From Adenanthera pavonina (Eukaryota > Streptophyta > Magnoliopsida > Fabales > Fabaceae): 64,000 nt of DNA. Position 1 is the first letter of the stretch. Each line of letters opens with the position of its first letter. Of this stretch, positions 35,501-46,522 are shown in pieces. The stretch covers positions 12,572,001 to 12,636,000 of the forward strand of contig JAIVEN010000014.1 in NCBI GenBank assembly GCA_026686845.1. Direction: 5' to 3'. Both the position numbers and the translations under genes were made by a program. Below the pieces are notes generated by a model that did no database searches, was not told the origin of the DNA, and saw only the letters and a list, made by a program, of their open reading frames with translations.

Positions 35501-36225
35501 GAATAGAAATTATCAAATGAGAATTGAACTTTTTGATGCAAAAGTAGAAATTTTTCAACCAAAAATTCTTTTCCTTTTAGAAAATTTTCAATCGACTGAA
35601 ATTTTTCTTGTAACAATAAGTGGCCAACTAAATTTTTCTAACATGCTTAACATAGCGCATGACATCCCACATTAGCATATTTGAAGAACAACCTTACCAC
35701 CTTTTCACTGTTAAAATACTTCGATGTCATTCAAGATCCCACATTCACTGACTTCCTTTCGAGCCTCCAAAATTTCTCTCTTCTACTCTATTTTCTTTAT
35801 TATATTCAAGGGCATTTTTGTAACTTCACATGAGTAATTTCTAACTAAAATTACTTAGTTCTTTGGTGGCATTGTTTTTTTTGGCTCAGGTCCCATTTCC
35901 CAAATAAATTTTTATTTTGCTCCAATTTCCCAATTTTCCAAAAAGTGAAGTTAAGATTGTTTTAAAGTAAAAAAATCCAATTGGGTTTCCATGCGACTTC
36001 TTTATTTAGAAAAAAACTGACCTCTAATTTTTTTAAAAAATATAACACCAAGTCGACTTAGCGTTTTTGTTAGGTGAAAAAATAAAAACAAACTAAAGTT
36101 GATTATGCAATATTTGGCTTCTTTTTTTAGCAAACTCATCGCATACCTATGGTTCTACTTTAAATATTATAGATTGGTAAATATTTTTTTTTGTTATTTT
36201 TTGCTCAAAAAACCCAGAAAATCTG

Positions 36226-37879
36226 ATAAAATTTATTTTTTTATCAATGAAATTTCATCCATGATAATATCAATCATTATAAGATATAAAATTTATAATA
36301 AATTACACTATGACTCATTTTTCAAATTATATATAATTCCATTATTTTTAATTCCTCATTTATCAAATTTCGAAATGTCTACTTAGCTAGTAAAATATTA
36401 TATGTCGTAATAAAATCATTTATTTAAAATAAAAAAAAATGACATTAAGAATTGAGCTCTTGGTCTAGGACATTTTGATATTAAAAAACAAAAAATACTT
36501 TTTAAGTTAAAAATTTACAGTGTGAAAAAAAATTTATGAATAATCTTCAGTAATCATTGGATAATTTAATGATGTGCTTCAACAAATACTCTTCTTTGAC
36601 TACCTCCAAAATATAAATAAATTCCTCTATTAGTGTTTTCCAAAATTACTTTGCTGGTTATTAAAATTCATTAATATAACAACTATAGAGAAAAAAATTG
36701 AATCCCCTAAAATGGTCTTCATCTAAAATATAGAGAAATCTTAATGTAAAAAGGTGGGTTTCACTTTTGTAAGACTCACACCATCAAATTAACAAGTGAC
36801 TAAAGTGGAATATACTATTCTTTTTTCTATTTTTCTTTTCATTTCAAGTAAAATATATTTTAGGTATTCATGATCTCATGAAGAATGGATTATGGAATGA
36901 TCTAATTGGATTTGAAATTAACCTATGATCCTAAAAATTGTCTCAACTTTAGAATGTTGTATGATTATGTCAGAACAAGATCAATGAATGTGCAAAATTT
37001 AAAATGGAGAGTAATTTGTTTTTTTATAATAATCAAAATTAGTTAAAAATCTCATTAATTACAATATAAATTATGAACAGCATGACTTTTTTTCAAATTT
37101 CATACGATTTTTTATTCTTTCAATATTTGTTTATATATTTCATTGGGTTTCATGCATTTCTAATTCTTACAAATTTTTAATATATTTTAGCATAGTTTAA
37201 ATGTTAAAAAAGAGAAGCACACAGCGGGAAAAAAGATATATAATTCGAATAAAGAAATAAAGCATTACAATTCCACAACAGAATAAAATAATTATTATAT
37301 TGTATCCTATAAAATTAAAATCAAAGGGGTTGACCAAAAAAAATCAAAAGAGTACTATGCAATCACTAATTGTCCTCACTGATCAACACTATTTGTTCTC
37401 GATCTGTATTTTTTCTTCTTTTGGCCTTTGTGTAAGAGGGGATTCTTCTAGTTAACCGATATTTTGTTACAATGTTCAGGATTTAAAAAAGAGTATATAT
37501 GATAAAAGAAAGAAGAGGATAAATTTCCCAATTAATCAGGCAGGTCCCCTCAATCAAATAAAGGGAAGAGAGAAGGAAAAACCTCCTTTAAGGTGATTAA
37601 TTTAATATATTCTATAATTGTCTTACTTTGTCGATTTGGACAACAATGACATGCCATGAATTTTTTCTTTTGGTTGGGCCGAAAAACGACTTTCCATTAA
37701 TCTAACAATAGGCTGCACTCAAATTCAAAGACAACATCATTTCAGTCATAAATGTCAATGGAGTAATTCTACGTGAAGAACAACACAAATCAATTATGCA
37801 GCCTTGAAGATTTCTAATTATGATATGATATCCATGCCTACTCTAATAATGGAAGAATTATTATCACAAATTAGTATTT
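36226..37879. other. AT-rich intergenic sequence
   Basis: No gene, terminal repeat or tandem array was recognised here. Confidence 0.5.
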
Positions 37880-38160
37880 ACATTAATAAAATCAACCGGA
37901 GGCAAAGAACGATCTCCAAAAACAATCCATAGGCCTTCCAAAAGTCTACAAGACCAGCCCAACAAACTGAATGTTTTCGAAAATCCAGTTATATTTATTC
38001 TTACGGATAGCCCAACATCCCATTACAAAAAGAGTTTTTACCAAAATCATTATGGTTTAACTCATTCCAAATCCAAAAGAGCCAACCAGTAATATATTAT
38101 TTAAACCAGTGAATAATCGATCTTAAGAATGGAACTGATTACAAAACTAAGTTCATCTAA
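37880..38160 (-). pseudogene. LINE-derived fragment (region between reverse transcriptase and RNase H)
   Basis: On the minus strand 38120-37920 reads WLFWIWNELNHNDFG, then after a frame change VMGCWAIRKNKYNWIFEN. The W-A-I-x-K-x-R/K-N-x-x-I-F-E-N pattern is that seen at the C-terminal side of plant LINE reverse transcriptases. Stops and a frameshift make it non-functional. Confidence 0.45.
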
Positions 38161-39166
38161 ACCATTCACAAAGAAGCATCGTATGTACTGTAGTTTTAAT
38201 GTCATTACATCACAATAAGAACAAATAGAAGATTGTTACATTTCCATTTATACAATTTTTTTCCATGGACAACGCACTAGAACTGTTCAACACATTCTTT
38301 ATTAGGAACATTTTATTCTTGATAATTTCTCTTCGTGAACAAATTTTTTTATTATTAGAAGTTACTTTCACAAGAACAAGTTTCTGAAAAGATGCTTCAA
38401 ACACGCAAAGACAGAAATTAAGCCAGTTTATAACCAATTTTACACAATAATAATTTTGACCCTCAATCCATACAAAGTTTCTTCACAGTAAGTCAATATT
38501 TTTTTGCCTTCAACAGTAAAATTCTGAAACTATGCTTCATTTGGATTCCAAATTAAACAAAATTCCATTCTCCTTTTACCGAGTATACCTTTCATTTCAT
38601 GTTTGCGACATCATATGGCGAAAAAGTACAAACAAAAATTCCCAAAAAAGAACATGGTGAAAAAAGTGCTAGTAATTGAAAGAAATAGTTGAAAGATCAT
38701 TCTGAAGGTATAAAGAATTGATTTTGAGATAACCTATCAACCATACGTGAAAGAAGAAAGGAAGTAATAAACACCCCACTAAAAAAATTCCCAAGGCGAA
38801 GGACGTGAATTTGCCGTTCTTAGCTTGGCAGTTTTCAATTTACATTTAACAAAAAGAAGAAAAATCATGACAGCCGATGGCAATCAGCATTCTGTATTTG
38901 GGAGACCAGTTCTTGCACCACTGTACAGGAATGGAAATTAAGCCCCCACCGGTATTTTACAAACGAAGACCCATCCTTGTTCACCCTTGGAAAGACATCA
39001 TTCATAAGTCTCATGACGATAAAGGTCAGTTTAGTTAGACATCTCCTTGCTGCACCAAACACATCAACACCATCTTAGTTAAACATGAAAAACATAGTCT
39101 AGCACAGCTTAATTAGCCTTGAAGCAAATCTTTATGTAGTGGGATACCTTGATCTGACTTGTACCA
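38161..39166. other. Intergenic sequence and 3' flank of cyclin copy 2
   Basis: The last few hundred bases before 39166 are the probable 3' UTR of the cyclin on the minus strand. The short frames at 38210-38437 and 38865-39062 have no domain. Confidence 0.5.
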
Positions 39167-41006
39167 TTACTCTTCATCAAAGTAAGAAGTTGACATCTCC
39201 GGAGGGGAAGGCAGCATTGCCACGTATTTGAACTGTTCGCATAAATGGTGTTAGCTCGTTCACTTAACCATTTGATGACTGAAAGTAATCCAATGAAAGA
39301 AAGGTAAAAGCAAGTAATTACCTTGTGCTGTTTATATTTCTCCCGTATAGCTTGCAAAGACCCTCCTCTTCTTGCCAAGTACAAGTCATGCAAAATAAGC
39401 ACACAGTCCCGCAACTCAACTGATTTATATCCTGTGCATTCTTGCAGGGCTGAATGCTGCCACAGTTAATCCACTTGATGAATACCTCGTCATACACGTT
39501 TTAAGTTGCTTCGTTTATTAGAAGCGACATTAAATTATTATCCTCAAAATCAAATACTTACCCAGGGATGCACCTTAGGCCAGACGATAAATCTGGCAAG
39601 AAATATGACTGAAGCAGCAACCAGAGACGGTAGGAATTTAATACAATTATAATCCAACAAGCTTAGCTCAGCAAGATAGCAGCAAAGAAACTCAAACTGC
39701 AGATTTGGAGTCTGAAAGTAAAAGGGCCAACAATCAGTCAACTTCGCAAAGCTTTTCAAATGCGGGAAAGAGCAGAGGAATATTAGTTTAACTCACTTTC
39801 TGATTTTCGGAAGTAATACCAGTAAACCTCCTGCACCAACAATTACATACAATCGGAAATAAGAATTTAGTTTTAACATTATAATTAATAAAATATTCGG
39901 AGCATTCTTGCCTTAGAAACGTCTTTACGGTGGGGCTGCCCATTTCAAAATTTAGGGATTTGAGTATAGCAGCCTCCATTTCTACGACCTCTGCTTTTCG
40001 GTATGTATTATCAGTGATGTAGCAGAACTCTTCAACATGCGGAGGGCTAATTTCTTCATACTTTCTACATAATAAATTGAAATGGAATTATAATGCTTAT
40101 CCAGATTAGGAGAACAGCACTCTCAGAACTACAAGCAGTTTCTGGAGTCTTACGATGCAATGAACATGGATGAAACGCCCAGCAACTGAAGTCTCTGCCT
40201 AGTGACTTGGTTGGTAGTGAGGAAGCGATCGATGTAGGAAACAGAGAGGTACAGAGTGTCAGAAAGAAGCTTGTACTCCTCTGCAACTTCCACCAACCAG
40301 TCAACCAAAATTCCCCTCATGTTGGCGGTAATATCCTTCTGAACTTTCTCTAGGTAGTCAGGCATTGGTCTTCTCTTTGGCTCCATCTGAGAAACAAGCA
40401 ATCGTAAGAGTTGGTTCAAATTGAAACAAACGAATTTGCAAGTCACCATTCTCCAAAAATTTGGAGTTTAAACACTATCATATGACCAAATCAAAACGGA
40501 GACGTCAAAGATATATATAATAAATGAATCATAACTAGTTGTGGTAACCGGTAACAACGATGGCCAATTGTCATTAATAATCAGTCAGTAGTGACTCAAT
40601 CCCTGCATTGTGTGCTTCCACTTACGAAATCCAAGGCAACAAGGAGACCCAGAATTACCTCCATTTTGCGCAGATACTGATAAATGTCCGAAACGTACGG
40701 CTCCCTATTTTGCAAATTATCCAAATTCGCATCGGCGCCTGACTTTGCATCAGTCGGAACTGTCTTCGCATTATCCAATTTGGGATCCCCCGAAGAGAGG
40801 CTATTCTTGGTGGGCGCAGCCTTCTTGACCCTTGCATTCCTTCGATATTTCGGTTTCTGTGGCTCCAACCCCGGAACCGAAGTTACTGGAGCAACAAGGT
40901 TGGATAAATTGGGAAGCTCTCCCAGCACCACACGCTTCCTTTTAGGTGATCGGGTTTGGGCTAGGCTGGTGGCCTCTGCTCTTCTCTTGGCTGCGCGAGT
41001 CTCCAT
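39167..41006 (-). CDS. CYCA3: Cyclin A3-type, copy 2, 7 exons
   Basis: Exons on the minus strand are 41006-40659, 40386-40154, 40064-39912, 39830-39797, 39711-39562, 39456-39322 and 39232-39167, giving 372 aa. The destruction box is RVVLGELPN at about residues 24-32. The cyclin box contains RGILVDWLVEVAEEY and TVKTFLRRF, and the second fold contains NLQFEFLCCYLAELSLLDY. Exon sizes 233, 34, 150 and 135 equal those of copy 1. The 153-nt exon 3 equals copy 1 exons 3 plus 4 (76+77), so one intron differs between the paralogues. The intron after exon 3 has a GC donor (CTAAG|GCAAGA), the consensus form of GC-AG introns. The role is the same as for copy 1: CDK activation around S phase. Confidence 0.92.
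39831..39911 (-). other. GC-AG intron of cyclin copy 2
   Basis: The 81-bp intron opens GCAAGA and closes TTGGTGCAG on the minus strand. It leads into a 34-nt exon at the same protein position as the GC-AG intron of cyclin copy 1. Confidence 0.7.
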
Positions 41007-42333
41007 CTCCGTATGGCTCTACAGGTAGTTCTGGATTGGAATATGGAGAGGAGAGGGATGAAGATGAGGGGAGAAGGCAGATTGGGGGAGTGAGGATGGG
41101 AAAGAGAAAGGTGAGTGTTATATAATCAGGAAGGAGGAAGAGCGCCATGTGTGGTTTGGAATTGGTTTTGAAAATGAAAGGAAAACGAAAATGGCTTGGA
41201 ATGCCGCTAGGGAGGGGAGGGACGAGGGGCGAAATTTTGAGGTTTTGGGTTTTGGCGAAATCCGATTTTCATTTAAAATTCAGATGTTGTGTGCTTTTGT
41301 TTACCTTTAATGTTTTTCATGTGGCGGGCTCCATTTGCGCGCTCTACTGGCCAATCATATTCACATCACTCTCCCAAAAAAATAAAATAAAATTACGGAA
41401 AAAAATGCATCAAACGTTGCGTTTAAGGTCAGGCAGCAATCCTCAAGGTATATTTGATTTAAAGGAGGGGAAGGAAGGAAATAGATTTTAGTGGAGAGAA
41501 AAGAAGGAAAGAAGAAAAAGAAATTTTAATTTTATCTTGTTTGGAGGGAAAAAGAAGAATTTTAATGGAGGGGTTTTAATGTTACTTGTTTGGGTTAGGA
41601 GGAAAATGAAAGAAAAATAATTATAATTTGATTATTATATCCTTAATTTATTTAAGTTAATATTTTCTTTCTATATTAAAAAAAGAGTTTTTTTATTTAA
41701 ATATTAGACAAAGTTTTTAATTAGAAGGAAATACTCTTTTTTTTTTCTCAACCTCAACCAGGATTGTATGTATCTTCTTTTTTTCCTCAACTTTAACCAT
41801 GATTATATATGTTAATATACGAATGTGTCTGTGTGTGTTTGTGACTTCATACATGTATGTCACTAAAATATTTCATATTTTATGAATGAAACCAAAAAGA
41901 GACGTGAAAAAACTTATCAATATATTGTGTAGTTGAGTTATGAAAAAATAAAAAGTATTTTAATCATATTAAAAATAATAACACATTTTTTCTTTAAATT
42001 ATTCCAATTTAAAAAATATATATAAAAATAAAAAATAAAAAATTTTAATAACATTTCACCTCTACTCCCCCTTCCCAATTATGTAACTGCCAAGGGGAGG
42101 GCGGGCAGCAAACAGACCTCAAGAGTTATCTCACGTCAGGCCAAGTAAGCGTACTCCACTGTTCCACACAAAAAAAAAACGTACCCCACTTCTTTGTTAA
42201 CCTTCGACATCCGAAATTCCCATGACCGACCTTCCGCTTTTTAATGTGAACAATTTACAAAAAAAATTATAATTAAAATAAAAATAAATTAAATTAAATT
42301 AAAAAACTCTATACTCTCGTGAGTTTTATTAAT
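41007..42333. other. Upstream region of cyclin copy 2 and AT-rich spacer
   Basis: Bases 41007-41130 are GA-rich on the plus strand (CT-rich 5' UTR of the cyclin). The remainder holds no recognised gene. Confidence 0.5.
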
Positions 42334-42600
42334 TACTCCCACTTATCTATATTATAAAATATTTTATATGATAAATTTTTTATTTAAAATATAAGATATT
42401 AAATATTTTTTTATTTTATTTTTATTTTTAATTTTTTCATACTCTTTATTTATATTCATATAATAATAATTAAATAGGATATTTAATAAAGATAAAATAA
42501 GAAATATATATTTTTTATATTGATTTTAAATAAAAAAATAATTTTTTTAATATACGTGTAATTGATATAAAATATTTTATAATACGGATAAAAGAAAGTA
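42334..42600. mobile_element. Stowaway-like MITE
   Basis: The left end TACTCCCACTTATC and the reverse-complemented right end TACTTTCTTTTATC continue into a shared TATTATAAAATATTTTATAT stretch. Ends are TA. The 267-bp element is AT-rich and non-coding. Confidence 0.65.
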
Positions 42601-42743
42601 TGTGTATTGTAGAAGATCACTATTATTCCATTAATTGAGAGTAAATTTAACATTGACACATAAATTGCAAGTGTGAATGATATGTTCTGCTTTTGGTTCA
42701 ACTCTAGAGTATTACTATTATTCCATTAATTGAGATGAGATGC

Positions 42744-42745
<2 letters not shown>

Positions 42746-42780
<35 letters not shown>
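42746..42780 (+). repeat. (TG)n microsatellite
   Basis: Seventeen and a half TG units without interruption. Two copies of CTATTATTCCATTAATTGAGA (near 42620 and 42715) lie just to the left. Confidence 0.9.
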
Positions 42781-42781
<1 letters not shown>

Positions 42782-44585
42782 TCTTTTTGAGACTGCAGAA
42801 CGTGATGCCCGTCTGTTCGTGTAAGGAGCAAGGCATGAATTTGGATGGGGAGGTATGCTTGGTTGGTCCCAGAAAATCAAAAACATAGCAGAGTTACATC
42901 TTGAATTCAGTTGGGTTGTCTTGAAGCTTGCATGTTTAAAATAACATTTTATTCTCCTCAAACAAGACCCGCCAGTACGCTTTTTTTTTTTTGAGAAATA
43001 AAAACAGAAATTGAGTTTTATGATTTACAATCATTTCATTCTTTCAACAAAAACAAAAGCGCGGTTTTTTCAAAGGATTTTTGCGCTCAAAGCATTCTTT
43101 CCCGGGCTAATGCCAACTGGATTAGGCTTAGTTTCTTCCAGATTTGTAGTAATTTCCACTTAACAATTAAACTATTTCTTTTCTTTTTTTTTTATGATTC
43201 GAGATTTGTACACAGACGAAAAAAACTAATACATAAGCATAAACTTACATTAGCGATTAAAATATTAGAGAACATAAATGATGAAACTACAAAAAAAACT
43301 GTCATAATTAATGTTTGATACTATGAAATTATGCGAATTTGAATCCTCATACTCATTCTTAGGATGAGTGGAGGATACTAATTTAATATAAATCATTGAC
43401 ATTTGAGTTACACGGTTTAGATTTTAGATATTTTATTTTGTATTTTTCTATTAAAATGTCATTATTTAAAGATTATATTTTTTCCCAAAAAAATTTAATA
43501 GTTTGAAGATTATTTTCATTTTATATCATACTTCTACTGAAACAAATATATTAAAAATTTTAAAATAAAATAAAATAAAATAAAATCTAAACCATCCAAT
43601 TTCATTTACAATATTTATAAACAGGATTAGAGCATTGATATATCATTTATCATCTGAAGTATATTTTAGAATATTTTGTAAGAAAGGGATCCTCGGGAGT
43701 GACTTTAAAAAGTGTGTTTGCATTGACTTATGTATAAATGATTATAAAAATAAGTGCTTATTCATAATACATTATGAGAATAAGTGATTATATAAAAAAT
43801 GATTTATGTTTGGATATTTTTACTCCATAAGTGATTTTGAGAAAATAAATGTGTTTGGATATTGGGAGTTTAAGTGATTAGTGGATGGATAATTAAAAAA
43901 AGTGAAATAAGTGATTATCATAAGCAGTAAAAATCAGTTTCTTCCATAAGCATTTATTTAAGATATAAGTGCTTATTGAAAAATAACTTGTATTTGACAA
44001 CTTCTCCACATAATCATTTATCTGCTCTCATAATTGCTTATGGAACCTATTCAATCAAACACTTTGTTATACGATACCACCGCAATGAAATATCTATCCC
44101 TCGATGGAAATTAATAGAGACGAAATATGGCATAAAAAGTTAAAAATAATGCTATTGATCATTGATATATAGCTATGAAAATTGGAAGCTGCATTTGCAC
44201 ATATATATATATATATGTATGTATGTATGTATATCTAATAACTACTCGACATTAGTGTATATTACACTGGAGTCAGATTCATGTAATTCATGAAATATAT
44301 AATATACGTACGGCGTACCTACATATTATAAGAAAGTCCAGACGCGAATTCAAGAACTAAGGCTGCAGGGCAACAAGCAGATGTCGTGTAGAGACATGCC
44401 ATCATGTTTGAAGCTAAGGGTGGTCGGGCATTAAGATGTTTGATGGGTTCAAATGAGAAAAGTAGAGCTCAAGAAATTGTCCTTCCCTCGACGTCTCTGC
44501 AACTGGAAAACATCCACTTCCTGCCAGCAATTTCTAATCATCAATATCAGCCATCCTTTTACAAAACACAGTGTTCGTCTCGATC
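42781..44585. other. Intergenic sequence downstream of the MADS-box gene
   Basis: It contains a MITE-like element at 43708-44065 and an AT/GT-rich microsatellite-like stretch near 44200-44230. No gene is recognised; the plus-strand frame 44404-44607 runs antisense to the MADS 3' end and lacks a domain. Confidence 0.45.
43708..44065. mobile_element. MITE-like element, hAT-like termini
   Basis: The left end AAAGTGTGTTTGCATTGA resembles the reverse-complemented right end AAAGTGTTTGATTGAA. The interior has inverted AAGTGCTTATT/AATAAGCACTT and ATAAATGATTAT segments. I found no 8-bp target duplication, so the class is tentative. Confidence 0.45.
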
Positions 44586-46522
44586 TTATGAATATTTGCA
44601 CTCGTAACTGATTAGGCAGTAAGTACCTGAAGGTTGGAGTCCCCAGGGAGAGGAGTTGATATCAATAACTTGTCCAAAATCATCCTGGTTCAACCCTTCT
44701 CCGGGACTCAAGTGACTTCGGGCATGCACAAGTGTTGACGTTGGCGATAACATATCAGCGACAGAACTACGGTGTGATTGTTGATGATTATCTCTGCGAG
44801 TTCAAAAAACAAGACATCATCAACTAAACTTTTTGATACACACATATATATAACTAGAAGTAAATGAAATTGGCATCCAAAATAATTAAAATACCCGAGA
44901 GGAAGATAGCCGTTGGCATAATCCGTTAAGTTCAGGTTCTGAACCTGCGGATCCCTGTGTGGAAGCCATTCCACTAAGTTCTTTAAGCTTCCGTTACCAA
45001 ATCCAGCTACATCTACGGGTTTCGCAAGGTGCACCTGATCATGATCGAAATGCTCTTCTATATAAATAAAGCAATCGCAAACTAACACATAGTTGATCAG
45101 TTGTCAGAAGGGAGAGGTTTCAATTTCATCCTTGTTTGTATACCTGTGGAGCTGTAGCTGCATGAGAAATATACTCTTCCTCCAGAGCTCGCTGTCAAAC
45201 AAAATTATCTTGTGTCCAATAATGTATAATACATGCCATTATTGTCACTGGTGATTATTTGGGCCAGAAAGGTAAACTTACCTTTCGCAGCTGCACTTGT
45301 TCAAGAGTTTCGAGAAGGACGTGCTCGCGATATTCAGCCTCGTACAGCGTCGTGATTTTGGAAGGGTCTCCTTCGAATATCCTATGTACAAATTAAAATG
45401 AGGTAATTAGCCACCTTATTGATGATGAGATGTAATGGGGTGAAATTACGGGTAGGGTAAGGTACCTTAGCCTCTTCTCCATCTCTTTCAATCGAGACTT
45501 GCAAATTAAAATTTCCCTTTTGACACCCTGAGTTTTAATAGATTTGATCAGTAAGTTAGTCTAAACAATGAATATGAAAAAGATAAGATACAATGTTCGT
45601 AGATGGATATACCTCAATCTGGGAGTCTGTAGTCATCAGGCTGCCCCGCAATCAAACGAGTTACATATGGCAATAGTAGTCAACCGATACAGAATTCAAT
45701 AATCAGTATAGTTCAGTACCAAATCGCAAAAAGAGCTATATTTATACAAATTACCTAGAGGCTTGGTAAATTTCATCGGTTTCAACTTTCAGCTTAGTAA
45801 GAACCTTTTGAATATGCTGCAGATAGATCAGATTAAAATTCATCATTTCATAAGAATATTTTCCAGCAGCCATTAAAAATTGGTTCCTGTTTGACATGTG
45901 ATCATATGCATGAGGCCATGAGGGGAGGACAATTACCTCTTGATTTTGCACTCTTTAGAATCGCACGGCACCAAGAAAGCCCGAACCAATGGAAGCAAAG
46001 CAACATAAACGCCACAAAAAGAACAGAAACTTGAAATTATATAGGCAGAAACACACAAGATTGTTTCAGATAAATTGTGGGATCAGTACGGAGTCATACC
46101 TTACCCGTTCGTGCTCAGGAAGATTAATATATCGTTCAAGAATTTCTTCAATGCTTCAAGATATATATATGGACAAAAGGAAAAAAATATACGAGTTTAT
46201 CAAATATATTTTCTCATAAAGAACATGGGGAATATGAATTGTGAATGAATTATGAGTAGTGTTCTGATTAATGTCGATGAATAGCGGGAGCAGATATGTG
46301 GTGGTATGATAAGGGCACAAGTTGAAGGGTAGCTAACCTTTTGCCCCCAGAGAAGAGACTTGCTTTCCCAGACGGAGAAAATAAGATTACAGCCACATCA
46401 ACGTCACAAAGAACAGAAAGTTCATAAGCTTTCTTGATGAGTCCATTCCTCCTCTTTGAGAAAGTGACCTGCCTATTTGTTGCGTTCTCAATCTTCTTGA
46501 TCTGAAGCTTCACTCTCCCCAT
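44586..46522 (-). CDS. MIKC*-type MADS-box transcription factor (AGL66/AGL104-like), 10 exons
   Basis: Exons on the minus strand are 46522-46338, 46153-46100, 45952-45937, 45816-45755, 45640-45613, 45527-45466, 45381-45282, 45191-45144, 45034-44895 and 44793-44586, giving 300 aa. The MADS DNA-binding domain is residues 1-60 (MGRVKLQIKKIEN, RQVTFSKRRNGLIKKAYEL, LFSPSGKASLFSGG). It is followed by SIEEILERYINLPEHER and a Leu/Glu-rich keratin-like region to about residue 190. A C-terminal segment has DPQVQNLN and GQVIDINSSPW. Exon 3 is a 16-nt microexon; exon 2 could end 7 nt earlier at a stronger-looking GTAAGG site, but only the GTATGA site keeps frame. The stop used here follows GTYCLIS; a CAG|GTACTT donor just upstream (44627/44626) could instead lead to a further exon I could not place. 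MIKC* factors act mainly in pollen. Confidence 0.8.

Larger units (their letters stand above)
33840..36225. mobile_element. Foldback-type element with long inverted arms and a tandem-repeat core
   Basis: The left arm (about 33840-35050) and right arm (about 35480-36225) are extended imperfect inverted repeats. Examples of matched pairs are CAATCTATAA near 33895 and its complement near 36168, TGACTTTAGTTTATTTTTATT near 34130 and its complement near 36085, and TTTTGGAGGC near 34465 and its complement near 35765. The left arm carries an additional AT-rich block (about 34500-34750) and a nested MITE. The loop is a degenerate tandem array. No transposase frame is present. Outer ends are approximate and I found no convincing target duplication, so superfamily is unresolved (MULE-like foldback is possible). 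Confidence 0.7.

Noticed and set aside
33941..36135. CACTA transposon starting at CACTAAAAAAG near 34105
   Set aside because: The right end does not close with TAGTG; the CACTA string is the end of a nested Tourist-like MITE plus its TAA duplication.
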